Below are positions 24,617 to 32,513 of a stretch of 34,831 nucleotides of DNA, piece by piece. The stretch covers positions 1-34,831 of the forward strand of contig UQGS01000020.1 in the NCBI GenBank assembly GCA_900540685.1, in the 5' to 3' direction. The notes below the pieces were generated by a model. That model saw only the letters and a program-made list of their open reading frames with translations, was not told where the DNA came from and ran no database searches. Each line of letters begins with the position of its first letter. Position 1 is the stretch's first letter. The DNA comes from an uncultured Catenibacterium sp. (GTDB taxonomy: Bacteria; Bacillota_I; Bacilli_A; Erysipelotrichales; Coprobacillaceae). A program made the position numbers and the translations under genes.

Positions 24617-24650
24617 TGTCAGGGGTTTTAGTGAACTCCTGGCATTTTTT
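24617..24650 (+). terminator. intrinsic terminator of the Lrp/AsnC gene
   Basis: An 11-bp stem with two wobble pairs (24617-24627 with 24634-24644), then six T. The interval up to 24766 holds nothing else that I can identify. Confidence 0.75.
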
Positions 24651-24766
24651 GCTGTTAAATACAGAATAGTTCACCTCTAGTACAAAATTAAAACTATTCC
24701 TTATCTATTATTACATACATGTATCTATGTACATTGTTTATTTTGCGATAAGTTTGCAAAATCATT

Positions 24767-24792
24767 CCATTATTTAACGATAATGGTATAAT
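24767..24792 (+). promoter_or_regulatory. promoter of the RloA-like ATPase with a perfect dyad in front of the -10 box
   Basis: An extended -10 TGGTATAAT (24784-24792) overlaps the perfect inverted repeat CCATTAT (24767-24773), TTAACG, ATAATGG (24780-24786). No good -35 is seen. A protein bound to the dyad would cover the promoter, so the gene is probably repressed until needed. Confidence 0.55.
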
Positions 24793-24847
24793 ACTAGTGT
24801 ATATAATTTTATTTTGAGTAAATATTGCAAAATAGATGTGAGTGAAT

Positions 24848-26179
24848 ATGTTATTAGAATTTAAGACAAAGAATTTTAAATCATTTTTGGAAGAAATGGA
24901 TTTTGTGATGACACCTGCTCCAAAACAAAAAGGTTTAGAGTATAGCATTCTAAAACACAAGATTGGTAAAAAAACATATAAAGGATTATGTTCAGCTATT
25001 ATATATGGCCCTAATGCTTCTGGAAAAACAAACATAGTCTCGGCTATGGATGTCTTTAAAGAAATCATTTTAAAGGGACATATCAATAATACCGATGAGT
25101 TAAGATCACCAGATGTTTCTGAAGGGAAATTAGAACTGATTCCAAATAACTTAAACAAGACTCCAGAACCAACTTGTTTCTATATTCGTTTTGTTGAGGA
25201 TGATTTATTAGTTGAATATGAATTAGAAATTGATTTAGGGTTATTTTTAGATAAAGACTATTCAAGAAAAATAGTTTTTGAATGTCTGCGAATTAATGAT
25301 AAAACTATATTCGAAAGAAGCGATAAAATTGAATTTTTTAATCTAAATAGTATCGAACAATATTTAATTAATAATTTCAGTGAAAATGAGGATAGTGCAA
25401 AAGCAATAGCAAGAAACAATTTAAATGAAACTGAACTATTTCTAACAAATGGATTCAAGTTAATGTTCAGTTCTAAATTAGTATCTTTCATTTCAAAATG
25501 GTTAATAGAAAAGTTCATTGTCATATATAGAGCAGATATTACAGAACTAAGAAGAAAATTAGATAGCACTGAAAGTGGTAAAATTTATATCAGTGAAACT
25601 ACAAATGTAGCTGCTAAATTATTTGGTATTAATTCAAATGCATTAGGTTACATTATTCCTGAAGATGGCGCAGAATCTCAACTATGCTCAATCTTTAAAG
25701 ATAAAAATATCGCAATTCCAGCAGAAATCTTTGAATCCTATGGAACAATTAGATTTATTAAGATGTTCCCACTGATTTTAAAAGCCTTAACCGAGGGTGC
25801 AGTATTAGTTTTAGATGAATTTGATGCCAATATACATCCAATGGCTGTCATGAATATTATTAATATTTTCCATAATGATGATATCAACAAGAAGAATGCA
25901 CAATTAATTTTTAATACACATAATCCTATTTTCTTGAATTCAAACATAGTAAGAAGAGATGAAATCAAGTTTGTGGAAAGAGATGAAGAAACACATCTAA
26001 GTACTCATTATTCTTTATCAGACTTTAAAACATCTGGAACTACAGGAGTTAGATTAAGTGATGATTATTTGAAGCACTACTTCTTAGGAAGATATGGTGC
26101 TGTTAAAGACATTGATTTCTATGATTTGTTTGAAAATCTAATGAGTGATAACTCAAGTGAGGATGAGTCACATGAATAG
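24848..26179 (+). CDS. AAA15-family ATPase (RloA/AbiL-like), abortive-infection type
   Basis: A 443-residue ATP-binding protein. Walker A is YGPNASGKTN near residue 57-66. The late Walker B is VLVLDEFDANIHP, and the NTHNP that follows is the H-loop region. The pattern is of the COG1106 group, ATPases like RloA and AbiLi in phage-defence operons. The usual partner, an RloB-like TOPRIM-type protein, is not present downstream. AT-rich composition fits an acquired gene. Start: ATG at 24848 (a GTG two codons earlier is possible); the ribosome site is weak. Substrate and trigger are unknown. Confidence 0.85.
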   Translation: MLLEFKTKNFKSFLEEMDFVMTPAPKQKGLEYSILKHKIGKKTYKGLCSAIIYGPNASGKTNIVSAMDVFKEIILKGHINNTDELRSPDVSEGKLELIPNNLNKTPEPTCFYIRFVEDDLLVEYELEIDLGLFLDKDYSRKIVFECLRINDKTIFERSDKIEFFNLNSIEQYLINNFSENEDSAKAIARNNLNETELFLTNGFKLMFSSKLVSFISKWLIEKFIVIYRADITELRRKLDSTESGKIYISETTNVAAKLFGINSNALGYIIPEDGAESQLCSIFKDKNIAIPAEIFESYGTIRFIKMFPLILKALTEGAVLVLDEFDANIHPMAVMNIINIFHNDDINKKNAQLIFNTHNPIFLNSNIVRRDEIKFVERDEETHLSTHYSLSDFKTSGTTGVRLSDDYLKHYFLGRYGAVKDIDFYDLFENLMSDNSSEDESHE

Positions 26180-26212
26180 GAAATAACTTAGATGTAATGC
26201 AGTTGACGTACA

Positions 26213-26246
26213 ATATATTGAATTATTCGTGCATTCAATATATATT
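26213..26246 (+). promoter_or_regulatory. RelB promoter with operator-like inverted repeat
   Basis: TTGAAT (26218-26223), 17-base spacer, TATATT (26241-26246). ATATATTGAAT (26213-26223) and ATTCAATATAT (26233-26243) form a perfect 11-bp dyad that covers both boxes. This is a typical place for RelB/DinJ to repress its own operon. Confidence 0.7.
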
Positions 26247-26269
26247 ACACTTAGAAAGGGGTTGATTAT

Positions 26270-26548
26270 ATGGCTGGAAATACAACAAATGTAAGTATTC
26301 GTATGGATACAGAATTGAAAGCACGGGCAGACGCACTATTTTCTGAATTAGGTATAAATCTTACTACAGCATTTAATATCTTTGTACGCCAGTCACTTCG
26401 TGAGGGTGGTATTCCTTTTAAAATAACTATAGAACAACCTAATAAAGAAACTATTGCTGCTATGTTAGAAGCGAAAAGAATTGCTAAGGATTCTTCCGTA
26501 AAAGGTTATAATGACCTTAATAAATTATTTGATGATTTAAAAAGATGA
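26270..26548 (+). CDS. relB: RelB/DinJ family antitoxin
   Basis: A 92-residue antitoxin. The ribbon-helix-helix N-terminus TNVSIRMDTELKARADALF, then LGINLTTAFNIFVRQSL and GGIPFKI, is the standard RelB/DinJ pattern; the C-terminal arm that binds the toxin follows. It should bind DNA as a dimer at the dyad in its promoter and would neutralise a YafQ/RelE-type ribonuclease. The toxin gene starts at the overlapping ATGA but is broken, so the antitoxin is effectively alone. A strong AGAAAGGGG site precedes the ATG. Confidence 0.93.
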   Translation: MAGNTTNVSIRMDTELKARADALFSELGINLTTAFNIFVRQSLREGGIPFKITIEQPNKETIAAMLEAKRIAKDSSVKGYNDLNKLFDDLKR

Positions 26549-26770
26549 TTGAAACAAGTAGATCATCAAATACACAAACAGTTTCAAGAAAGATTATAAA
26601 CGTGCTATAAGGTTGAAAATCGAATTATCACCTTACTTGCAACTGGTAAGTCATTACGAGATTAATATCGTAATTATACAATATCTAACTGGCTACTCAT
26701 TTACTACATAGAAGAAGTTCTAGTACTAACACTTGCCAACACAGGCACACACAGCGATTTGTATATTTAA
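26545..26770 (+). pseudogene. broken YafQ-type toxin gene after RelB
   Basis: The frame opens at an ATGA that overlaps the relB stop. Pieces of a YafQ/RelE toxin can be read in different frames: KKDYKRAIR near 26592, then an in-frame stop after TGKSLRD, then NWLLIYYIEEVLVLTLANTG, and THSDL at the end. LVLTLANTGTHSDL is the conserved C-terminus of YafQ. At least one frameshift, one internal stop and a missing middle piece with the TGNYxGxRECH region make it inactive. Confidence 0.88.
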
Positions 26771-26783
26771 CAAATAGTCTGCC

Positions 26784-26814
26784 ACCGTACAGAAACCAAA
26801 CTGTACGGTTTTTA
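26784..26814 (+). terminator. intrinsic terminator after the relB/yafQ remnant
   Basis: A perfect 9-bp stem ACCGTACAG/CTGTACGGT (26784-26792 with 26801-26809), 8-base loop, then five T. Transcription from the relB promoter ends here. Confidence 0.85.
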
Positions 26815-26829
26815 TATAAAGTGAAATAT

Positions 26830-26867
26830 GGCTTTCAACCAACACGCAAGCGTGCGAATTGAAAGCC
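26830..26867. repeat. two-part hairpin without a T-run
   Basis: Outer stem GGCTTTCAA (26830-26838) with TTGAAAGCC (26859-26867), inner stem CACGC-AA-GCGTG (26843-26854). It lies between the relB terminator and the end of the DUF3592 gene. It could be a Rho-independent signal without U-run, or a small repeat element. Confidence 0.6.
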
Positions 26868-26873
26868 ACGGAT

Positions 26874-27386
26874 TTATAGTTGCATTAAGAAAAATACAAT
26901 AATACTCATAACTATTACAACACTACCCATAATAATAAACATCATAGATGCAAAACTATTATGAATAGGTCTATCTACATAACAGATCTTAGGGTTATCT
27001 GGATTATAGTAAACAATCATTTTACTATTGATAGGCCATAGTTTTTCTGCCATCTGACGGACGTTTACAATAGCCCCTGATTTGATATGCAGGTATCCTT
27101 TTTCATCCTCATAAGCGTTAGATTTAACTGGTAGTGGTATTCCTGATGCTTTAATAGACTTGATTCCTTTATACTTCTTTTTAGTCTTATAAGTTACACC
27201 ATCTACTACATATTCCACTATTGGATACATACGTGATTCTCCTAAAAAACCATAACTAATTACTTTTCCTTCCACACTTTTTGTACATTGTTTATTATGT
27301 CTTTTAGAAATCATATTCATAAGTATTCCAGATATGATTAATATCAAACCTATTCCACCATCTACTAATAATTGAATCCATGCCAT
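26874..27386 (-). CDS. DUF3592-type membrane protein
   Basis: A 170-residue protein with one membrane segment near the N-terminus (about 8-25) and one at the end (about 148-168). The segment between is beta-rich, with YPIVEYVVDGVTYKTKK and the end VYYNPDNPKICYV, which is the DUF3592 pattern (VxYNPxNP...). Function is not known; members are small membrane proteins in bacteria. The ATG at 27386 has AGGGTG upstream; a GTG three codons earlier lies in that site. Confidence 0.82.
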   Translation of the reverse strand: MAWIQLLVDGGIGLILIISGILMNMISKRHNKQCTKSVEGKVISYGFLGESRMYPIVEYVVDGVTYKTKKKYKGIKSIKASGIPLPVKSNAYEDEKGYLHIKSGAIVNVRQMAEKLWPINSKMIVYYNPDNPKICYVDRPIHNSFASMMFIIMGSVVIVMSIIVFFLMQL

Positions 27387-27416
27387 ATAGATCACCCTAC
27401 CTCATTATAACACATG

Positions 27417-27447
27417 GAAAAAGAACGTCTCAATGAAGAGACGTTCT
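27417..27447 (-). terminator. intrinsic terminator of the GH3 gene
   Basis: A perfect 10-bp stem AGAACGTCTC/GAGACGTTCT (27422-27431 with 27438-27447) and a T-run on the minus strand, 5 bases past the stop. Confidence 0.88.
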
Positions 27448-27452
27448 AGTTA

Positions 27453-29780
27453 TTAAGCTCTTTTTTTCTTAAGAAAGATAAATGCAACACAAGCAAGACC
27501 CATTAATGTAACCAGTGGTAGGATAGCTGTGCTATCGCCTGTTTTTACATTATCCTTCTTAGTGTCTTCTTTCTTTGTTTCTTCCTTCTTTGTATCTTCT
27601 TTCTTTGTTTCATCTTTCTTAGGTTCTTCTGGTTTAACTTCTACAGTTTTTTCTACTAAAGCATCCATAGCACCCTGTAATGAAGCGATAGCTTCATCAA
27701 TCTTCTTCTGAGAAACACCATTAGTATTTGAAACTTCCTTTGCGCCAGCTAAAGCTGATACAAGTCTATTCCAAGAATCTTCTGTATATTTCTTAGAATC
27801 TAAGCTTTCTGCCTTAGAGATTAAATCATTTAACGTATCCTTATTTAATAATGACTTATAAGAGATACCATAACCACGTTTATACTTGATAGTATCTGTA
27901 TAAACCTTTGCAGCCTTATCATATACAGGAATATTCACTGGTAATGTACCCTGAGCACCAAATGTACCTAAAGCAACTTCAATACCAGCAATGATGTTAG
28001 GTCCATAAGCAGCTTTAGAAGTAGTTACTCCACCAACAATTGCTTCAGTGACATCTACTGAAGAACCTTTACATCCATATACAGCTAAGATAGCATCCGC
28101 ATTTGCATACATCTGTACATCATATGGTTTATCTACAGACATGACGATAGATTTCTTACCCTTTTCATGAGTATAGTCTACGATTCCCTCTACATAAGAA
28201 TATAACCAATGATTAGATGAGAAACGACTTGCAGCACTGATTTCTGAGTTAACGAATACTGTATCAGCCCAATCGATGTTTTCTTTTACAGCATCCATAT
28301 TTGATCCGTTATATCTTACTACTTTTACTTCTGCAGAATCTGGAATGAGTCCTGCTTCTTTAGCACGGTTATAACCCATAATCATCTGTGCTCTTTCATT
28401 GTCATATGGACAAAGCATTAAGATTTTCTGGTTTTCTTTTACTACTAGAGGTAAAGTATTGTTTTCATTCTTTACAACAGTGACAGCTGCAGCTGCGATT
28501 TCTCTTTCAGTTGCTCTATTAGTCGCACTACCTACTGTAGATAAAGCCTTATTTAATGAGAAGTTAGATTCTTTCCAATCTAAGATGCCTCTGTTTTCTT
28601 TTACAGTAAGAATTCTTCTACATCCATCATCTAATCTAGATTCAGAGATTTCACCATTATTTACAGCATCTTCGACATAATCAATAATTGTATCTAGCTT
28701 TTTAACATCTTCCTGATTGTAAAGAACTGTAGGCATACAGATCAAATCAGCACCTGCTTCAATCGCAAGTTTAACTGCCTGTGATTCGCCAAATGTATCA
28801 GCAATAGCCTTCATGTTCATCGCATCTGTAGTGACTACTCCATTGAATCCCATTTCACCTTTTAAAAGATCAGTGATGATTGCTTTTGACATAGTCGCAG
28901 GTTTCTTTTCTTCGTTACCTGTTTTTTCTGATACAACAGTTGTGTCATCTAATTGTGGATATAAGATATGTGCAGTCATGATCATTTCAATACCCTGATT
29001 GATAGCAATCTTATATGGTTTTAATTCATTGTTTAATAATTCTGCTTTTGATTTGTTTACGATTGGTAAACCATAGTGTGAGTCAGTGGCTGTATCACCA
29101 TGACCTGGGAAGTGCTTCGCACATCCAATAACGTTATAATCCTTTAAACCAGCGATTGTTGCAGAAGCCATGTTCCCTACTACATCTGCATCATCACTGT
29201 AACTTCTTAAACCGATAACTGGGTTGTTGGCATTATTATTAACGTCAACAACAGGTGCTAAGTTAGTATTAATACCGATACTGCTTAATTCACTACCAAT
29301 GATCTGACCTGCTTTTTTCGCATATTCTGTATTATGCGTTGCACCGAGTGCCATATTACCTGGTAAAGCTGTACCTGAGCCTAAACGGTATACATTACCA
29401 CCTTCCTGGTCAGCACTAATTAATAGTGGAATACCACCATCTTTTGTGGCTGCTTTCTGCATAGCCATACTTAGATTATAAGATTGTTCTGTTTCCTGGA
29501 TGTTTTGCGCAAAATAAATAAGTGCTCCAAAATCATAGTCTTCGACAATCTTTCTGACCTGGTCATTCATTTTAGTAAATTCATGACCTGTAGTCTGTGC
29601 GCCATCAGTTAAATCTTCATCCCAATAACGGAAATCTACCATAAGCATCTGTGTGATTTTCTGTCTTGTACTCATATTAGAGAGTAACTGATCCACTCTG
29701 CTTGTAGCATTAACTTTAGATGGTAAAGCCATTGAGAGTGCCATAGCGGTACTTAACGCTATAGCGGATACCTTCTTCAT
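27453..29780 (-). CDS. secreted, surface-anchored GH3 glycosidase (beta-N-acetylhexosaminidase, NagZ-type)
   Basis: The 775-residue protein has a signal peptide (cut after about residue 25), then a GH3 barrel with NagZ marks: the KHFPGHGD at 222-229 with the Asp233-His235 dyad (TDSHYGLP), and nucleophile Asp319 in VVTTDAM. A second alpha/beta domain follows (about 400-640). Next is a FIVAR-like helical module (about 655-715), Lys/Glu/Thr repeats, and an end KTGDSTAILPL, a membrane segment and KKKRA, a likely wall-anchor signal. The NagZ motif suggests removal of N-acetylglucosamine from glycans outside the cell. A candidate cre site upstream suggests carbon control. The FIVAR module suggests glycan or wall binding. 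Confidence 0.93.
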   Translation of the reverse strand: MKKVSAIALSTAMALSMALPSKVNATSRVDQLLSNMSTRQKITQMLMVDFRYWDEDLTDGAQTTGHEFTKMNDQVRKIVEDYDFGALIYFAQNIQETEQSYNLSMAMQKAATKDGGIPLLISADQEGGNVYRLGSGTALPGNMALGATHNTEYAKKAGQIIGSELSSIGINTNLAPVVDVNNNANNPVIGLRSYSDDADVVGNMASATIAGLKDYNVIGCAKHFPGHGDTATDSHYGLPIVNKSKAELLNNELKPYKIAINQGIEMIMTAHILYPQLDDTTVVSEKTGNEEKKPATMSKAIITDLLKGEMGFNGVVTTDAMNMKAIADTFGESQAVKLAIEAGADLICMPTVLYNQEDVKKLDTIIDYVEDAVNNGEISESRLDDGCRRILTVKENRGILDWKESNFSLNKALSTVGSATNRATEREIAAAAVTVVKNENNTLPLVVKENQKILMLCPYDNERAQMIMGYNRAKEAGLIPDSAEVKVVRYNGSNMDAVKENIDWADTVFVNSEISAASRFSSNHWLYSYVEGIVDYTHEKGKKSIVMSVDKPYDVQMYANADAILAVYGCKGSSVDVTEAIVGGVTTSKAAYGPNIIAGIEVALGTFGAQGTLPVNIPVYDKAAKVYTDTIKYKRGYGISYKSLLNKDTLNDLISKAESLDSKKYTEDSWNRLVSALAGAKEVSNTNGVSQKKIDEAIASLQGAMDALVEKTVEVKPEEPKKDETKKEDTKKEETKKEDTKKDNVKTGDSTAILPLVTLMGLACVAFIFLKKKRA

Positions 29781-29816
29781 ATAGTTTTCTCCTTTCGAAT
29801 GTATCTAACATAGACA

Positions 29817-29831
29817 TTGTAGCGCTTACAT
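29817..29831 (-). promoter_or_regulatory. candidate catabolite-response element (cre) for the GH3 gene
   Basis: ATGTAAGCGCTACAA on the minus strand fits 14 of 15 positions of the general cre consensus WTGNAANCGNWNNCW. It lies 37-51 bases before the GH3 start, downstream of the promoter, where CcpA blocks elongation. Confidence 0.6.
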
Positions 29832-29887
29832 GTTACTTATGCAATATATATTTCATATTTTTAATTTTATTTGTGGAATTTTGTTTT

Positions 29888-29916
29888 ATTATAGTATATC
29901 TCACTATACATAGTAA
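29888..29916 (-). promoter_or_regulatory. probable promoter of the GH3 gene
   Basis: TATAAT (29888-29893) on the minus strand, with a weak -35 TTACTA (29911-29916) 17 bases away. The surrounding ACTATA/TATAGT dyad is AT-rich. The gene start is about 107 bases downstream. Confidence 0.45.
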
Positions 29917-29941
29917 AAAAGCATGATATACAGGAGATAAT

Positions 29942-30100
29942 ATGAGTTACACTATTTCAACATTTGAAAAAGAACCGTATTACTGTAATATATATGAGAT
30001 AGTAAAGATTGTGTTAAGGGAGATGGTTATATGGAAGAAAGGAATAATTTTGCGAAGGGAAAGGTTTCTACACATATATTATCTATTGCAGGACCAATGA
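29942..30100 (+). CDS. upstream small ORF, 52 codons, overlapping the MATE start
   Basis: ATG at 29942 has an excellent ribosome site (AGGAG, 5 bases). It gives MSYTISTFEKEPYYCNIYEI, then a basic tail, ending with a TGA at 30100. It overlaps the first 70 bases of the MATE gene in another frame. It could be a leader peptide that affects MATE translation, or chance. No homologue is known to me. Confidence 0.4.
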   Translation: MSYTISTFEKEPYYCNIYEIVKIVLREMVIWKKGIILRRERFLHIYYLLQDQ

Positions 30101-31383
30101 TCGTAGCACAGTTGATTAATGTGCTCTACAACGTGATAGATAGAATATATATAGGTCGTATTCCTCATACATCAACACTGGCTATGGGAGGACTTGGAAT
30201 ATGTCTTCCTATTATTTCTATAGTGATTGCGTTTGCGAACTTGTTTGGTATGGGTGGTGCCCCACTTTGTTCGATTGCGAGAGGAAAAGGTAATAATAAA
30301 GAAGCAGAAGAGATTATGGGGAACGCTTTCTGTTTACTAGTTATATTTGGGATAGGTTTAATGATTGTAGGTTTTCTTTTTAAAGAGAAGATCTTATGGC
30401 TCTTTGGCGCAAGTACGCATACTTTTAAGTATGCGAATGATTATTTGACTATATACTTGTTAGGAACTGTGTTTGTGTTAATAGGACTTGGTATGAATAG
30501 TTTTATTAATAGTCAGGGGTTTGCGAAGATAGGAATGATGACAGTACTGATTGGTGCTGTTCTGAATATTATATTGGATCCACTATTTATATTCGTATTA
30601 AATATGAATGTAAAAGGAGCAGCACTGGCTACAGTACTGTCACAGTTTGTATCTGCTTTATGGACAATACATTTCTTAAGAAGTGATCAAACTATACTAA
30701 AGTTAAAGAAAGAATGTATGTATTTAAATCCCTATTATGTAAAACGTATATTCTCATTAGGAACTGCAGGATTTATGATGGGTATTACTAACTCTATAGT
30801 ATCTATTGTATGTAATTCTACTTTACAAATATATGGTGGTGATCTCTATATAGCGATTATGACTATTATTAACTCTATTAGAGAAGTTGTGCAGTTACCC
30901 GCCCAAGGGTTTGGGAATGCCTCTCAACCAGTATTAGGATATAATTATGGGGCTAAAGAATATAAGCGTGTATTATCCGCTATACGCTTTGTAACACTCC
31001 TATGTTTTGGGACAATGTTTATTATCTGGATATTGATTACTGCTTTTCCACAATATTTTATTAATATCTTTACTCATGATCCTCATATTACTAAACATGC
31101 AATTATTTATATTAGATTATATTTTGCAGGATTCTTTATGCAATCATTACAGATATGTGGTCAATCTGTGGCAGTAGGACTTGGTAAGTCTAAACAAGCT
31201 ATCTTCTTTTCTATCTTTAGAAAAGTGATCATAGTAGCACCTCTCACTATTATTCTTCCACGTTTCATCGGAATTAAAGGTGTCTTCATATCAGAAGCTA
31301 TTAGTAATTTTATAGGTGGTGGTGCTTGTTATATTACTATGTGGTTAACTATTGGAAATAGTTTAAAGAAGGAGATTTCTTAG
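30031..31383 (+). CDS. MATE family exporter (MepA-like)
   Basis: A 450-residue, 12-segment membrane protein. The start KVSTHILSIAGPMIVAQLI and NVIDRIYIGR are typical of the MepA/NorM-like branch, and a second half begins near residue 235. This is the second MATE gene in the window; it is clearly distinct from the minus-strand one. GGGAG lies 8 bases before the ATG. It could export drugs or metabolic products using Na+ or H+ gradients. Confidence 0.9.
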   Translation: MEERNNFAKGKVSTHILSIAGPMIVAQLINVLYNVIDRIYIGRIPHTSTLAMGGLGICLPIISIVIAFANLFGMGGAPLCSIARGKGNNKEAEEIMGNAFCLLVIFGIGLMIVGFLFKEKILWLFGASTHTFKYANDYLTIYLLGTVFVLIGLGMNSFINSQGFAKIGMMTVLIGAVLNIILDPLFIFVLNMNVKGAALATVLSQFVSALWTIHFLRSDQTILKLKKECMYLNPYYVKRIFSLGTAGFMMGITNSIVSIVCNSTLQIYGGDLYIAIMTIINSIREVVQLPAQGFGNASQPVLGYNYGAKEYKRVLSAIRFVTLLCFGTMFIIWILITAFPQYFINIFTHDPHITKHAIIYIRLYFAGFFMQSLQICGQSVAVGLGKSKQAIFFSIFRKVIIVAPLTIILPRFIGIKGVFISEAISNFIGGGACYITMWLTIGNSLKKEIS

Positions 31384-31403
31384 AAAAGAGATCTTCTTTT
31401 CTA
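31381..31403 (+). terminator. weak hairpin at the MATE stop codon
   Basis: A perfect AT-rich 9-bp stem TAGAAAAGA/TCTTTTCTA (31381-31389 with 31395-31403), 5-base loop. It includes the stop codon. Only a short T-rich tail follows. Confidence 0.5.
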
Positions 31404-31517
31404 TTATTCTTATGTAGCGTTTGTGAATAATATAAATAAAGTACTTTCTCTATTGCATCAAACTAACAGTAAGAATATCATTGTATATAAGATATATAGT
31501 AAGGGAAGGAAAAGAAT

Positions 31518-32420
31518 ATGAATAAGAAACAGATGATGATTGGTGCAGGAGCACTTGCGCTTATTGGTGTAGGTGCTACTGCTTATGCATTAAGTGGCCC
31601 TACTCTAGAACTTAAGAAGAATAAAGTGAATGTAGAGTATGGGACTACATATACACCTAAGCTTAAGGATATAGTAAAGGATTATAAGGATTTTGATAAA
31701 GATGATTTAGAGATTATCAACAAGATACCTAATGAGAAGGATAGAACATATCCTTCAGTGGGTAAGTATAGTATTACAGTAAAGTATAAGAAGAAATCTT
31801 TGAAACAGACTGTTATTGTGAAGGATACAAAGGCACCAGAGTTTGTATTACCTGCAAATATGGAGTTATTACAGGGAACTGGTTTTAATACATTTGATTA
31901 CAATTCTCTCAAGTCTCTAATGAATATTAGTGATCTATCTGAAATAAGTATTGAGATTGATACAAGTAAAATAGATATAAATACTCCAGGGCAGTATGAT
32001 TTTAACGTTACAGTAAAGGATAAGTATAATAATGCGACTAAGAAGACGAGTAAGGTTACTGTTGTTGCGAAACCTGTAATTAGTAATAATGAAGAAGTTG
32101 TACATGAGACAGTGAAGAATAAGGATGGTACTACAAGTGTAAAGACTAGAGTACAGAAGAAACAGAGTTCTAATACAAATAGATCTTCTTCTAGTAGTTC
32201 CTCTTCAAATGACAATAACAGTAATTCTTCTGGAAGTAATAATAACTCAAATAGTTCTTCAAATAGTTCTTCATCAAGAAGCAATAAAGGATCTATGACA
32301 TATGAAGATGATCCTAAATATCACTGGGAAGGTGATCATTCCTATGGTGATGGAGCAGAACTCAAAGGTGAAGATTTTGATAAGTTAACTGGTGGAGATT
32401 GGAAGAACTGGAATTATTAA
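31518..32420 (+). CDS. secreted or surface protein with Ig-like domains and a Ser/Asn-rich tail
   Basis: A 300-residue protein. It begins with a signal or anchor segment (residues 1-25). Two beta-sandwich modules follow (about 28-102 and 105-188), the second opening with TKAPEF and ending PGQYDFNVTVKDKYNN, the usual bacterial Ig-like (DUF5011/HYR-like) pattern. After VVAKPVISNN comes a very Ser/Asn-rich linker (about 215-258) and an aromatic, acidic end. It has no wall-anchor motif. The function is unknown; a surface or spacer protein is likely. The ATG has AAGGGAAGG upstream and a strong terminator follows. Confidence 0.82.
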   Translation: MNKKQMMIGAGALALIGVGATAYALSGPTLELKKNKVNVEYGTTYTPKLKDIVKDYKDFDKDDLEIINKIPNEKDRTYPSVGKYSITVKYKKKSLKQTVIVKDTKAPEFVLPANMELLQGTGFNTFDYNSLKSLMNISDLSEISIEIDTSKIDINTPGQYDFNVTVKDKYNNATKKTSKVTVVAKPVISNNEEVVHETVKNKDGTTSVKTRVQKKQSSNTNRSSSSSSSSNDNNSNSSGSNNNSNSSSNSSSSRSNKGSMTYEDDPKYHWEGDHSYGDGAELKGEDFDKLTGGDWKNWNY

Positions 32421-32441
32421 AAATAATATATCTTTCCCTCC

Positions 32442-32473
32442 GGGAGATCACTTAGAGTGATCTCCCCTTTCTT
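32442..32473 (+). terminator. intrinsic terminator of the Ig-like protein gene
   Basis: A perfect 11-bp stem GGGAGATCACT/AGTGATCTCCC (32442-32452 with 32456-32466) with 3-base loop and a T-rich tail on the plus strand. Confidence 0.88.
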
Positions 32474-32513
32474 AAGTAAAACAGTCAGGTTAAGATGCCT
32501 GACTGTTTTACTT
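32474..32513 (-). terminator. long hairpin, terminator of the 42-residue gene
   Basis: A perfect 16-bp stem (32474-32489 with 32498-32513) and 8-base loop, directly following the previous hairpin. It overlaps the stop codon of the minus-strand small gene. The T-content on the minus strand is in the stem. Confidence 0.75.

Noticed and set aside
24694..25158. Minus-strand open frame of 154 codons across the start of the RloA-like gene
   Set aside because: The plus-strand ATPase has clear Walker motifs, promoter and length; the minus frame has no ribosome site or recognisable motif.
27541..27640. Tandem repeats that might suggest a CRISPR array
   Set aside because: They are short coding repeats of the GH3 tail (KKEDTKKEE) without spacers; no CRISPR array was seen anywhere in the window.
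27529..27711. Plus-strand frame with repeated SSFFV
   Set aside because: It mirrors the Lys/Glu/Thr repeats of the GH3 enzyme on the other strand and has no start signals.
31898..32284. Minus-strand open frame of 128 codons, Leu/Glu-rich
   Set aside because: It is the reverse complement of the Ser/Asn-rich linker of the secreted protein; repetitive composition kept the frame open.
32442..32513. Two adjacent hairpins as an attenuator for the symporter gene
   Set aside because: They are explained by convergent transcription: one terminates the plus-strand secreted-protein gene, the other the minus-strand 42-residue gene.
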